Shown in pieces: positions 44,798 through 53,053 of a stretch of DNA of 64,000 bases. The notes below the pieces were generated by a model. It was given only the letters and a program-made list of their open reading frames with translations, searched no databases and had not been told where the DNA came from. The stretch is from Heliorestis convoluta. GTDB lineage: Bacteria; Bacillota; Desulfitobacteriia; Heliobacteriales; Heliobacteriaceae. The stretch lies in assembly GCF_009649955.1 (NCBI RefSeq), contig NZ_CP045875.1, positions 2,399,501 through 2,463,500 of the forward strand, written 5' to 3'. Each line of letters opens with the position of its first letter. Within the stretch, counting starts at the first letter, position 1. Position numbers and translations under genes: made by a program.

Positions 44798-45397
44798 ATG
44801 TTGTATTATGCAGAGCCTGTAAGTCGGCTCATTGAAGAGCTTTCTAAATTACCAGGCATCGGTCCAAAAACAGCGCAGCGGCTTGCTTTCTTTTTGCTTC
44901 GCCAAAAACGTTCCGATGCCGTTGCCTTGGCTCGAGCGATTGTCGATGCCCATGATAAGACCCTCTATTGTTCTTGTTGTATGAATTTAAGCGATTCCGA
45001 TCCCTGTCGCTTTTGTCAAGATGAGCGGCGCGATCGATCGATCCTTTGCGTCGTTGAAGATCCAAGAGATGTTGTGGCCATTGAGAAGACGCGAGACTAT
45101 CACGGTCTTTATCATGTACTTCATGGGTCTTTATCACCCATGGAAGGAATTGGCCCAGAACAGTTAAAAGTGAAAGAATTGATGGCGCGGCTCTCTTCTC
45201 CTGCTTTGCAGGAAGTCATTCTGGCCTCGAACCCAACCGTAGAAGGAGAAGCGACTTCCGCCTACCTAGCTCGCCTCATTAAGCCCATGGGCTTAAAAGT
45301 GACGAGAATTGCCCACGGGCTGCCTGTAGGTGGAGATTTGGAGTATGCTGACCAAGTTACTTTGGTGCGAGCTTTGGAAGGCCGAAGAGAGCTTTAA
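44798..45397 (+). CDS. recR: Recombination mediator protein RecR
   Basis: A 199-residue protein of the RecFOR pathway, which loads RecA at single-stranded gaps. It has the N-terminal helix-hairpin-helix ([20 protein letters not shown]), the four-cysteine zinc site ([16 protein letters not shown], about residues 58-73) and a TOPRIM domain with [15 protein letters not shown] and the Walker-like C-terminus [17 protein letters not shown]-type segment. It follows ybaB closely and is ended by a strong hairpin. dnaX, usually upstream in the same operon, is instead on the opposite strand. Confidence 0.96.
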   Translation: MLYYAEPVSRLIEELSKLPGIGPKTAQRLAFFLLRQKRSDAVALARAIVDAHDKTLYCSCCMNLSDSDPCRFCQDERRDRSILCVVEDPRDVVAIEKTRDYHGLYHVLHGSLSPMEGIGPEQLKVKELMARLSSPALQEVILASNPTVEGEATSAYLARLIKPMGLKVTRIAHGLPVGGDLEYADQVTLVRALEGRREL

Positions 45398-45430
45398 AAG
45401 CAGTAACCCCAACAGAATCAGGAAATTATG

Positions 45431-45477
45431 AAAAAACAGCTATGTTCTGGTTTAACCAGAGACTAGCTGTTTTTTTC
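45431..45477 (+). terminator. Terminator after recR
   Basis: AAAAAACAGCTA and TAGCTGTTTTTT pair around an inner TCTGGTTTAACCAGA hairpin, followed by more T. Confidence 0.85.
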
Positions 45478-45571
45478 TGTTCTCTTTTGAAGAGACAAGC
45501 GTAGGTATGTAAGGGAAACATTTTCCATATTAAGAAAGAACGACTCACGTAACAAGTTAGAGGTGATAATG

Positions 45572-45847
45572 ATGATGGAGTTAACGACGGAGCAGCTGAT
45601 GTTGGTAGCCCTTGTTGGTCTTATGCTTTTACTGGCTGTTCACTTTTTATGGCGTCCCATTCGCTGGATCTTTATCATTGCTTTCAATTCTCTTCTTGGT
45701 TTGTTAATCCTCTGGGCCACCAACTTTGTAGGGGCTTTTGTGGGGTTTTCACTCCCTTTGAATCTTTTCACTGCTTTGCTCATAGGATTTCTGGGGATCC
45801 CTGGGCTGATTTTGGTAACCGCCTTGAAATACTGGTTATTAATGTAA
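45572..45847 (+). CDS. bofA: BofA-family pro-sigma-K processing inhibitor
   Basis: A protein of about 91 residues with three hydrophobic stretches and the family ending ALLIGFLGIPGLILVTALKYWL, which marks BofA. In Bacillus, BofA holds the SpoIVFB protease inactive until the forespore signals, delaying sigma-K activation. This is a direct indicator of a sporulation programme. Several in-frame ATGs follow the ribosome-binding site agaggtg; 45572 is the best spaced. In Bacillus bofA also lies next to recR and ybaB, and the same neighbourhood is kept here. Confidence 0.9.
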   Translation: MMELTTEQLMLVALVGLMLLLAVHFLWRPIRWIFIIAFNSLLGLLILWATNFVGAFVGFSLPLNLFTALLIGFLGIPGLILVTALKYWLLM

Positions 45848-45851
45848 AAGC

Positions 45852-45881
45852 TTGACTGCATTGACTTTCATTATATATAAT
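45852..45881 (+). promoter_or_regulatory. Promoter upstream of the P-loop protein and korABCD genes
   Basis: TTGACT (45852-45857) and TATAAT (45876-45881) are separated by 18 bp. A leader of about 180 bases follows that can pair CTTTTCTCTT with AAGAGAAAAG (about 45962-46015) before a T run, so attenuation is possible. Confidence 0.65.
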
Positions 45882-46070
45882 AATCAATGGTGGGCGAGGG
45901 TATATATGACTTCCCTGACAATGGGATCCTTCGTTCTTTTTTCTTGCCTATATATAGAGTCTTTTCTCTTGTATTGTCGTTTAGACTCAAAAAAGAGAAA
46001 AGGGTTTTTCACAAGGAGCATGAATTCAACAATAACCGGGGAATATTAAACACAATGGAGGTGGTGGACG

Positions 46071-46748
46071 ATTCTTGGCTCCGAACAACGGAGGATTGTA
46101 GAAGCTTACATTGGAGAATATGCGAGTGGGAAGAGTGAAAATGCTGTCAATCGCGCCCTAGCGCTTCTGCAAAGAAGTGATCAAGTCACTTTGGTTGACT
46201 TAGACGTGGTTGAACCATTTTATACACTCAGACCGATCAAAAGAGAGCTTGAAGCAAAGGGCCTGTCTGTGATTGCTTGGGAAACGGGCGATACAGTCGG
46301 TCTTGGAGAAGCAGGGAACCTAGTACGAGGCGATATGCTTTGGGCATTGCGGCGAGAAGGCCATATTGTTCTTGATATTGGCTATGGTGTAGAAGGTTCT
46401 AAGACATTGAATTTGCTTCATGGTGCTCAAGATCATCCAGAACTCCGTATCATTGCTGTGATTAATATTTCTCGACCGATGACTTCCACGATTCAAGACA
46501 TTGTGGAATATGTCCAACACTTAGGTCCTGTCCATGCTCTGTTAAACAATACCCATCTCGGTGAAGAGACGGATGAACAGATCATACAGGAAGGCGCCAA
46601 GGTTGTGGCGGAAGCCGCGGAGATTTTAGGGTTGCCTATAGAGGCAACGGCTGCTGATGAGAAGTTTCGAAAAGTCTTGGGAGACCGGGATTGTATGGGA
46701 AATCCTGTTCGTTATTTGCAACGGTTAATGCCGAAAACTTTTTGGTAA
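46071..46748 (+). CDS. P-loop nucleotide-binding protein, MinD/CobQ-like, probable AUU start
   Basis: About 225 residues. The ATP-binding motif GEYASGKSENAVNRAL lies near the start and is followed by TLVDLDVVEPFYTLRP, as in deviant Walker ATPases of the SIMIBI type often found beside 2-oxoacid oxidoreductase genes. No ATG, GTG or TTG precedes the P-loop in frame: after a stop at 46047 the frame is open and the only well-placed codon is ATT 46071. It lies 9 bases after a perfect ggaggtgg. A TTG at 46191 would remove the P-loop, so I reject it. The gene ends 30 bp before the alpha subunit gene of the oxidoreductase; a role in its maturation or regulation is conjecture. Confidence 0.75.
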   Translation: MLGSEQRRIVEAYIGEYASGKSENAVNRALALLQRSDQVTLVDLDVVEPFYTLRPIKRELEAKGLSVIAWETGDTVGLGEAGNLVRGDMLWALRREGHIVLDIGYGVEGSKTLNLLHGAQDHPELRIIAVINISRPMTSTIQDIVEYVQHLGPVHALLNNTHLGEETDEQIIQEGAKVVAEAAEILGLPIEATAADEKFRKVLGDRDCMGNPVRYLQRLMPKTFW

Positions 46749-46778
46749 CATATCACCTTCAGGAGGTGCACCTGCTAC

Positions 46779-47864
46779 ATGGCTGATAAGCCGATTCAAG
46801 GAGAAAAACGGATGTTCGTAACGGGTAACGAGGCAGTTGCTTACGCTGCTCTTGCTGCCGATGTAGATATTATGTATGGTTATCCGATTACGCCTCAGAA
46901 TGAGATTATGCATTACTATACCCGTCTAGCTCCAAAGTACAACAAGCCTTTCTTGCAGACAGAAGATGAGATTTCTGCTGGCTTTACAACAGTCGGTGGT
47001 GTTATGTCAGGAAAAAGAGCTTTCACAGCCACAGCTGGTCCTGGTAACACCTTGATTCAAGAGTCTATGTCCATGGCTGAAATGATGCGTATTCCAACCG
47101 TCGTTGTGATTATGCAACGAGGCGGTCCATCAACAGCAACAGTTATCTACTCACAACAAGAAGTAACCATGACTTGCTATGGTGCTAACGGAGAGGGAAT
47201 CCGTGTTGTCTACTCCACTTGCAATCACCAGGAGTTATATGACTACACCATCAAGTCTTTCAATACAGCTTGGAAATATCGCATTCCTACCTTTGTTCTC
47301 GGTGATGGCTATCAAGCAAAGATGCGTGAATCTTTGACCATGTATGATCCTGCAACGCGGGGCATTGAAATGGTCAACACTTCCCCCTTTGTTGGTTTGC
47401 CTGGAACGGCTGGCGTAGATCGCGATCCAGCCCACTTGAGAAACACCTATAACACAGAAGAAGAACTCTACGAAGTGGTAAGCAATCTAGTGGCTGATTA
47501 TGAAAAAGTGGCCCCTGAGATTGTAGAAAGTGAGAGCTTTGACTGCGATGATGCTGAAGTTGTTGTGCTCGCTCACGGTGTTGTGAGTCGTGCCGCTGTA
47601 GAAGCCATTCGGGAACTGCGTAAAGCAGGTATTAAAGCAGGTCACTTCCGTCCCATCACGTTGCGCCCCTTCCCAGATCAAGAACTAAAAGCTGTAGCAA
47701 ATCAGGCTAAGAAACTGCTTGTTGTTGAATCAGCGCAAGGGCAGTTTGCGAAGCTTTGCCAGCATTCTCTTTATGGGAATTCTACACCGATGGAGTACAT
47801 CTTTAAGCCAGGTCTTGGGATTACATCGGACGAAATCATGAATAAAGTTAAGTCCATGCTCTAA
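46779..47864 (+). CDS. korA: 2-oxoacid:ferredoxin oxidoreductase alpha subunit (KorA/VorB type)
   Basis: A 361-residue subunit of a four-subunit 2-oxoacid:ferredoxin oxidoreductase, which decarboxylates a 2-oxoacid (2-oxoglutarate or a branched-chain oxoacid) to its acyl-CoA with ferredoxin as electron acceptor, or the reverse. The pattern YGYPITPQNEIMHYYT, TEDEISAGFTTVGGVMSG and ATAGPGNTLIQESMSMAE is typical of KorA/VorB alpha chains. In heliobacteria 2-oxoglutarate:ferredoxin oxidoreductase serves the incomplete TCA cycle, so korA is likely; substrate choice is not provable from sequence. The ribosome-binding site aggaggtg is strong. Confidence 0.85.
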   Translation: MADKPIQGEKRMFVTGNEAVAYAALAADVDIMYGYPITPQNEIMHYYTRLAPKYNKPFLQTEDEISAGFTTVGGVMSGKRAFTATAGPGNTLIQESMSMAEMMRIPTVVVIMQRGGPSTATVIYSQQEVTMTCYGANGEGIRVVYSTCNHQELYDYTIKSFNTAWKYRIPTFVLGDGYQAKMRESLTMYDPATRGIEMVNTSPFVGLPGTAGVDRDPAHLRNTYNTEEELYEVVSNLVADYEKVAPEIVESESFDCDDAEVVVLAHGVVSRAAVEAIRELRKAGIKAGHFRPITLRPFPDQELKAVANQAKKLLVVESAQGQFAKLCQHSLYGNSTPMEYIFKPGLGITSDEIMNKVKSML

Positions 47865-47881
47865 GGGGAGGGTTAGCAAGA

Positions 47882-48643
47882 ATGACTGTTACAACAGTAA
47901 TGGAACCGAAAATGCCCAAGTGCTGGCGTCAAGAGACGAAGCCTCATAAGTTCTGCCCTGGCTGTGGTCATGGTGATGTGTTAAAAGCGCTGGGGACAGC
48001 CATTGACGAACTGGGCATTCAAGATCGAGTTGTTTTCGGCTGTGATATTGGATGTTCTCTCTTGTCTTGGGATTTCTTTAACTTCGATACGATTCAGGCA
48101 CACCACGGTCGGACTACACCTGTCATGACAGGTGTAAAGCGTGCTCGTCCTGAATTGATTTGCATTGCTTATATGGGTGACGGTGGCGGTTATGCCATCG
48201 GTTCCCAGCACCTTGTGAACGCAGCGACTCGTAACGAGCGTATCTTTGTTCTTTTGGCTAACAATGCCCAGTACGGCATGACCGGCGGACAAATGGCACC
48301 TACAACTTTGCCAGGCATGAAAACAGAAACGTCACCCTACGGTCGTGACACCGATTGGTCAGGTAACCCAACACTGGGTCCCGAGATGGTTGCTGCCATT
48401 ACACCAGACAGTGCCTATGTAGCTCGCGGTACTATGTCCAACTTGCGTCAATTGACGCAGATGATGAAAAAAGCTCTGCAAAACCAGATTGACGGCAATG
48501 GCTTTTCCTTCGTAGAAGCACTTGCTTCTTGCCCAACGAACTGGCGCACCAATGCGGCCAAGACGTGGGAATTTGTGGAGAAAGAAATGCCTAAATACTT
48601 CAAAGTCGGTGAACTGAAAGTTCCCGCTAAGAAGGAGGGTTAA
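47882..48643 (+). CDS. korB: 2-oxoacid:ferredoxin oxidoreductase beta subunit (thiamine diphosphate-binding)
   Basis: A 253-residue catalytic subunit that binds thiamine diphosphate. It shows CPGCGHGDVLKALGTAIDEL at the start, the diphosphate/Mg-binding GDGGGYAIGSQHLVNAATRN, and VLLANNAQYGMTGGQMAPTT, all typical of KorB. It is encoded 17 bp after the alpha gene, which has a good ribosome-binding site (ggggaggg), and two bases before the gamma subunit gene. The enzyme acts in the cytoplasm with the neighbouring ferredoxin-type subunit as electron outlet. Confidence 0.9.
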   Translation: MTVTTVMEPKMPKCWRQETKPHKFCPGCGHGDVLKALGTAIDELGIQDRVVFGCDIGCSLLSWDFFNFDTIQAHHGRTTPVMTGVKRARPELICIAYMGDGGGYAIGSQHLVNAATRNERIFVLLANNAQYGMTGGQMAPTTLPGMKTETSPYGRDTDWSGNPTLGPEMVAAITPDSAYVARGTMSNLRQLTQMMKKALQNQIDGNGFSFVEALASCPTNWRTNAAKTWEFVEKEMPKYFKVGELKVPAKKEG

Positions 48644-48645
48644 GC

Positions 48646-49284
48646 ATGGGCAAACTGGTCAAAATCGCACTGGCTGGTGAAGGTGGCCAAGGCGTTCAAT
48701 CGGTTGCTGAAATTTTGGTTGAAGCGGCTAACGAAGAAGGAAAAGAAGCGCTTTATATCCCTAACTTTGGTGTAGAACAGCGTGGCGGTGTTTCTATTGC
48801 TTTCGTTCAGATTTCTGACGAAGAAAAGATTGGTTCACCAAAGTACGTAAAAGGCGATATTGTAATTGCACTTTCCGATCGTGCTGTTCGTCGTTGTGCG
48901 CAATATGTCGACGAAAATACGGTATTTATATATGATACTTCCATTGAAGGGGTAGAAGATGATCTGCCCAAAAATGCGAAGAAAGTTTTTGGGATTCCAG
49001 CCATTGAAGTAGCAAAAAATGAGTTGCACCCTCGTGTTTTTAACATCATCATCATGGGCGCAACCATTCGGGCGACACAGGTTGTAACACCTGAACAAGC
49101 AAAAGAAGCTTTGGAAGATAAGCTAGGATATAAGTTTGAGCAAAATCCTCAACTACGTGAATTAAATTACCGCGCCTTGAGCGGGGCATGCAACTGGTTG
49201 AAGGCCAGATGTAAGATCCCTGCGGGAAAAAGGAGGAACTCCCCCCATGGCCGAATGGAAAGTCTACACTACAGAAAGCGGTAA
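48646..49284 (+). CDS. korC: 2-oxoacid:ferredoxin oxidoreductase gamma subunit
   Basis: A 212-residue subunit of the Kor/Vor complex. The glycine-rich start (VKIALAGEGGQGVQSVAEIL) and IPNFGVEQRGGVSIAFVQIS are typical of the gamma domain that shapes the CoA site. The C-terminus overlaps the next gene by 38 bp and is basic (CKIPAGKRRNSPHGR), which may be a slightly extended end. The ribosome-binding site gaaggagg precedes the ATG. Confidence 0.9.
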   Translation: MGKLVKIALAGEGGQGVQSVAEILVEAANEEGKEALYIPNFGVEQRGGVSIAFVQISDEEKIGSPKYVKGDIVIALSDRAVRRCAQYVDENTVFIYDTSIEGVEDDLPKNAKKVFGIPAIEVAKNELHPRVFNIIIMGATIRATQVVTPEQAKEALEDKLGYKFEQNPQLRELNYRALSGACNWLKARCKIPAGKRRNSPHGRMESLHYRKR

Positions 49285-49519
49285 AGGAAGATTCAATCTC
49301 TTCCCAGGACTTTGCAAGGGCTGCGGCCTCTGCATTGAGAAATGTCCGACCGATACGATTACTTGGTCCGGTAAGCTTGGTATTTATGGCACGCCGGCTG
49401 TAGAAGTGCAACAAGATCCTGCGTGCATTGCCTGCGGCATTTGCCAGAACGTATGCCCTGACTGTGCTATCGTGATAGAACGCCTACCTCAAGATCAGCA
49501 AAAGGAACCAAAAGCTTAA
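49247..49519 (+). CDS. korD: 2-oxoacid:ferredoxin oxidoreductase delta subunit, 2x[4Fe-4S] ferredoxin
   Basis: A 90-residue ferredoxin-like subunit with two cluster motifs: CKGCGLCIEKCPTDTI (about residues 24-39) and CIACGICQNVCPDCAI (about 64-79), each giving CxxCxxCxxxC. It passes electrons from the catalytic centre to soluble ferredoxin. ATG 49247 follows aaaggaggaactcccccc and lies inside the gamma gene. It is the last gene of the operon; a strong hairpin follows. Confidence 0.9.
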   Translation: MAEWKVYTTESGKGRFNLFPGLCKGCGLCIEKCPTDTITWSGKLGIYGTPAVEVQQDPACIACGICQNVCPDCAIVIERLPQDQQKEPKA

Positions 49520-49536
49520 AATATTGTCATAAAAAT

Positions 49537-49577
49537 GAAGAAGCACGAAGATGATGGCATCTTCGTGCTTCTTTTTG
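49537..49577 (+). terminator. Terminator after the kor operon
   Basis: GAAGAAGCACGAAGAT pairs with ATCTTCGTGCTTC across a short loop, with a T run following. Confidence 0.88.
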
Positions 49578-49648
49578 CATTACTTTTTCTTTTAGTTTCA
49601 TTTTCCTATATTCTTCAGTATAATAAACGCTAGAGGTGATTAATCGAT

Positions 49649-50701
49649 ATGGCAGGTTTTTTGAGCCGACTTTTTGGTAAAAAAGAAGAAGCCCCTGTTG
49701 AGTCTGTAGCCTCACAAGGGGAAAAAAAGCCTGGTGCCGGAGCCCTAGAAGCGGTTAAGGCACAAGAAGAGCGCTGGAAGATTACCAGTTTAACCAATGC
49801 TGATCCTTACTATGAACTGGGGAAAGTTGCGATTATCCACTCCAATCGAGACTTCTATGTGGACTTTCCGGCAGAGCTCAAACCTTTTATGTTACAGAAA
49901 AATAAAAACTTTGCTTTTCACGAGGACAAGTCTTTTGATGGCTTTCACTACTATTCTGATATTCCCATGCGTACGGGAATCTTTGAGTTGGTTCAACTGC
50001 TGAACAAGCACCGTATGATTGCCGCCAAAGAGTGGCTTGATGAGTCTCGAGGTACCTTTGAAAATGAGACCAAATGGGGCGTATTACATATCAATCCTTA
50101 CGGGAAAACAGGCCGGTCTGGACTAGAAGAAAACGCTTTAGAAGTACAAGTTTATAAGACTGACGCTTTTACCCAACGTGTCTTCCTCTCCATCTACAAA
50201 GAATTAAAAAACAGCAATCATGAGATTTGCAAAGCTACATTGAATGAGATCAATCGTTACAATTGTTTCTTAACGGCCTTTCGAGTCTATGCACTGCTGC
50301 TGGTTCAGAATGGACAGGAAAAGGAATTGATTCTATCTAAAGATGGAAAGGCATGGGCGCAGGCTCTTACAGAAGAAGCTTTAGAAGACCGTAAGTTTGG
50401 GCTTCATAAGTGGTTTGCTTATAGCCTATCTGCAGAACATGTTCATAACAATGAAATTTTATCGAAGCTAGAAAATGGCTGTAAATACTACGATTTATTT
50501 GTAGACAAAGAAGACCTTTCCATTGGTTTTACAGCAGCCGCTACCGTTGATGGAACTTTTGCAGCTGCTTGTAAAGGTGGAGATGTGCGAGTACCTTTTA
50601 CAGCGCAGGGTATTTCATCTCTTATGAGCCGGGGTATTGATAGGACGGCAGCTTATCAGATCCGTCTTTTGGCAGCCCGTCATGGCATTGATGTTTCTTA
50701 G
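49649..50701 (+). CDS. 350-residue protein of unknown function
   Basis: A soluble protein. It opens with MAGFLSRLFGKKEEAP, an amphipathic basic start seen in several phage-shock or membrane-contact proteins, then a charged linker. The rest (about residues 45-350) is a globular region with no motif or repeat I recognise. The ending DRTAAYQIRLLAARHGIDVS is helical. The ribosome-binding site agaggtgatt is acceptable. The gene stands alone between the kor terminator and a convergent gene, with its own terminator, so it is probably monocistronic. Confidence 0.75.
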   Translation: MAGFLSRLFGKKEEAPVESVASQGEKKPGAGALEAVKAQEERWKITSLTNADPYYELGKVAIIHSNRDFYVDFPAELKPFMLQKNKNFAFHEDKSFDGFHYYSDIPMRTGIFELVQLLNKHRMIAAKEWLDESRGTFENETKWGVLHINPYGKTGRSGLEENALEVQVYKTDAFTQRVFLSIYKELKNSNHEICKATLNEINRYNCFLTAFRVYALLLVQNGQEKELILSKDGKAWAQALTEEALEDRKFGLHKWFAYSLSAEHVHNNEILSKLENGCKYYDLFVDKEDLSIGFTAAATVDGTFAAACKGGDVRVPFTAQGISSLMSRGIDRTAAYQIRLLAARHGIDVS

Positions 50702-50715
50702 TGAATTAACATGAA

Positions 50716-52539
50716 TTAAAGGCTTTGAGTAGAACTCGAAGCCTTTTTTCTTTCTTCTACTTGTATCTGTTGGGCTATATCTGTAACCGATACGATCTCT
50801 ACATTTTTCGCTTCTAGTTCTGGTAACACTTCTCGAAGCGCTTGCACGGTACTTTTGCCTCCATCGGGTCCTACGTGTCCGATAATTAGCACTTTTCCTG
50901 TCTTCATAGCTGTTTTCGCTGCTTCTAATATGCGCTTTTTGGTACCTTCTTTACTATGAGCCACATCGATAAAGTAGTCACGGCTGCCGTAAGGGACGTC
51001 TAGACGCTTTGCTTCTTCGATTAGCTTTGAGTCTTCTGATGTGCGACTATCAACAATCAGCCAGTTCAGTTTTTTTGCTTTTTCGACAAGTAGCCGGGCA
51101 ACCCGCTCGTCGGCTGTTGCTTTTGAGCCCATGTGGTTGTTAAAACCGATTGCATGGGGGACAGAAGAGTGGGCCTGTTCAACAATCGAAATAATTTCTT
51201 CGTCTGACATAGATGTTTTAATCGTACTGGGTCCGTACCAATTTGGAGAAGCACGATTGGCTTCTAAAGAAAGATGTATGATGACAGGAAAGCCAGAACG
51301 ATGGGCTTTTTCGCTTTCTTCTGTCGAATGTTCCATAAAAGGCATAATGGCTAGCGTAATGGGGCGATTGATTTGCAACAATTCTTCAGTACCTACGGCT
51401 CTATTGCCAAGATCGTCAATAACAATGGCCATTTTGGCTTGCTTGCTAGTTACAGGTATCGTTTGATCCCACTCTAACTGGCGATCAACTTGTTCTGACA
51501 GCACTTTGCCTTCGCAGCGGATAGAAAAGGTAGTGAAGGACCAAGTAGAAAGGCGATCTGACAAAGCGCTCATAGACATGCGGAAAGCTGTCGGATCATC
51601 GGCTAAAAATCTTTCCAAGGCTTTGTTAAAACTAAGCTCTACATGAGTACCTCGGATTGTAAGACTTTGTAGAATTAAATCTTCGGGAAAAAACTCTGAG
51701 ATTTGTTGCCACTGTAGCAAGGAATTGTATAAATCCTCTGCCTCTACGGCTATCGTATCATCTTCAGGAGAGGCTTCGGAAGAGCGAATGACAGGATCGG
51801 CAAAAAAATCAAGATCATAAAGAGAAAGGCCTTGTAAAAACTCTTCCGTTCCTTGTGCAAGTACCTGAACTATCTCTTGTTGATAGAGGGGATCTAGAAG
51901 AAGTTTCAGGTCTTCGGGGTTGGACATAAAGCCAGCTTCGACAAGTACTGCTGGTACAGAAGTGTTACGCAGAAGATAAAAGTTGGCCGATCGTGGTTGA
52001 TAGGTATAGGTAATCGCAGGCGTGCTATTTAACGCTACATAGTTCATGTGCCGTTGCAAATGATAGGCCAACTCTTTGCTTTCTTTTGATGAATGGTGGT
52101 AAAAAGTCATAGGTCCACGCTCGTGGCTGTTACTGGTAGCATTGCAATGGATACTAATTAATAAGTCGGCCTTCGATTGTTCTACCTGCTCAACTCGTAC
52201 TTGCAAATCTTGTCGTTCACTGTAAGGGAGTCCAAACAGGGTGCACATGTCGATATCTTCTGTGCGACTATAGATGATCTCGTATCCTCGCTTTTGCAAT
52301 TCTTCCCCGAGAGCCAAGGCGATTTTTAAATTTAAATCTTTTTCATTGATATTATTGTAGCGAGCACCACTGTCAATGCCTCCGTGACCTGCATCGATAA
52401 ATATGATAGGTACTGACGGTTCCTTGAATTTGATAACGATAAAATAGGCCGAAAGGGTGAAGGCCAACAGCCCAAAGAGAGCTACAACTTTGATCAGAAG
52501 AGGACGAGATAGATAGAGGAAGAGACCTTTTTTTCCCAC
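50716..52539 (-). CDS. N-acetylmuramoyl-L-alanine amidase fused to divergent polysaccharide deacetylase
   Basis: A 607-residue protein. One N-terminal membrane helix (about residues 13-33) precedes a zinc amidase domain of the Amidase_3 type (about 40-240). Its ligands are visible in IDAGHGGIDSGA, NEKDLNLKIA, ISIHCNATSN and VLVEAGFMSNPE. A linker with a beta-rich part follows. Then, from about 365, comes a YibQ-like divergent polysaccharide deacetylase domain (MAIVIDDLGN, NRPITLAIMPFMEHS, IGFNNHMGSKAT). Both act on cell-wall glycans: the first cleaves the peptide from muramic acid, and the second family is of uncertain activity. The fusion suggests a cell-wall or cortex remodelling enzyme anchored at the outside of the membrane. 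Confidence 0.87.
   Translation of the reverse strand: MGKKGLFLYLSRPLLIKVVALFGLLAFTLSAYFIVIKFKEPSVPIIFIDAGHGGIDSGARYNNINEKDLNLKIALALGEELQKRGYEIIYSRTEDIDMCTLFGLPYSERQDLQVRVEQVEQSKADLLISIHCNATSNSHERGPMTFYHHSSKESKELAYHLQRHMNYVALNSTPAITYTYQPRSANFYLLRNTSVPAVLVEAGFMSNPEDLKLLLDPLYQQEIVQVLAQGTEEFLQGLSLYDLDFFADPVIRSSEASPEDDTIAVEAEDLYNSLLQWQQISEFFPEDLILQSLTIRGTHVELSFNKALERFLADDPTAFRMSMSALSDRLSTWSFTTFSIRCEGKVLSEQVDRQLEWDQTIPVTSKQAKMAIVIDDLGNRAVGTEELLQINRPITLAIMPFMEHSTEESEKAHRSGFPVIIHLSLEANRASPNWYGPSTIKTSMSDEEIISIVEQAHSSVPHAIGFNNHMGSKATADERVARLLVEKAKKLNWLIVDSRTSEDSKLIEEAKRLDVPYGSRDYFIDVAHSKEGTKKRILEAAKTAMKTGKVLIIGHVGPDGGKSTVQALREVLPELEAKNVEIVSVTDIAQQIQVEERKKASSSTQSL
50718..50750 (+). terminator. Terminator after the 350-residue unknown protein
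   Basis: AAAGGCTTTGAGT and ACTCGAAGCCTTTTTTC form a stem with a three-base loop. It overlaps the last codons of the convergent amidase gene. Confidence 0.8.
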
Positions 52540-52720
52540 TATTTCACTCCCTTTGCCAATTACTTTTTCATCTTTATACGTATGACATCATAAACATGTC
52601 TAAACATTTTCTCAAAAAAGGGTGTGATCAAGAGTGATGACGGAAAAGAGAAGTGGCAATACCGTTAAACCGTTATAATCAACCGCTTGAGGATAAATTA
52701 TTGCATCTTAAAAAAAGTTT

Positions 52721-52749
52721 TTGCAACAATTACAAAATTCAGATACAAT
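52721..52749 (+). promoter_or_regulatory. Promoter of the DUF4212/symporter cluster
   Basis: TTGCAA (52721-52726) and TACAAT (52744-52749) are 17 bp apart, about 90 bp before the first small gene. The remaining intergenic DNA (52540-52720) shows nothing clear. Confidence 0.7.
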
Positions 52750-52839
52750 AAGGCTCGAGCCCTTTCCACAAAGAACCATTTTGAGAGGTAAGGTGGCAGA
52801 AGGTAAAGAATAATCGAAATATTCACGAAAGGAGGGTCT

Positions 52840-53022
52840 TTGCAGGTGTTGTATGTAATTTTATTGGTTACGATTGCCAGTATCTTTCTAGCTGTATATC
52901 GGAAGCAGCCATTGTTCTTAGGGTTGCCTTTTGCTGCCATTTTCGTCCATATGATGGTTCAGATTGCAATGGTGCCTATGGGTTTTTTTGAAACGTTACA
53001 GTTTATTATGAGTCTCCGTTAA
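52840..53022 (+). CDS. Small two-helix membrane protein before the symporter genes
   Basis: A 60-residue hydrophobic protein with two membrane helices (LYVILLVTIASIFLAVY and LFLGLPFAAIFVHMMVQIA). It has a strong ribosome-binding site (aaaggagg) before TTG 52840, with GTG 52846 as an alternative. It is the first gene of the cluster with the DUF4212 protein and the sodium symporter, 31 bp upstream of them. I do not recognise a family; an accessory role to the symporter is an inference from position. Confidence 0.7.
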   Translation: MQVLYVILLVTIASIFLAVYRKQPLFLGLPFAAIFVHMMVQIAMVPMGFFETLQFIMSLR

Positions 53023-53053
53023 GCCAGACTCGAAGACAAAGCGAAAGAGTTCA

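Noticed and set aside
45887-46138. Open frame that overlaps the start of the P-loop gene
   Set aside because: Its residues do not resemble a protein family, it lacks a ribosome-binding site and ends inside the real P-loop frame.
46191-46748. TTG 46191 as the start of the P-loop protein
   Set aside because: It removes the GxxxxGKS motif, which is in frame upstream and preceded by a perfect ribosome-binding site.
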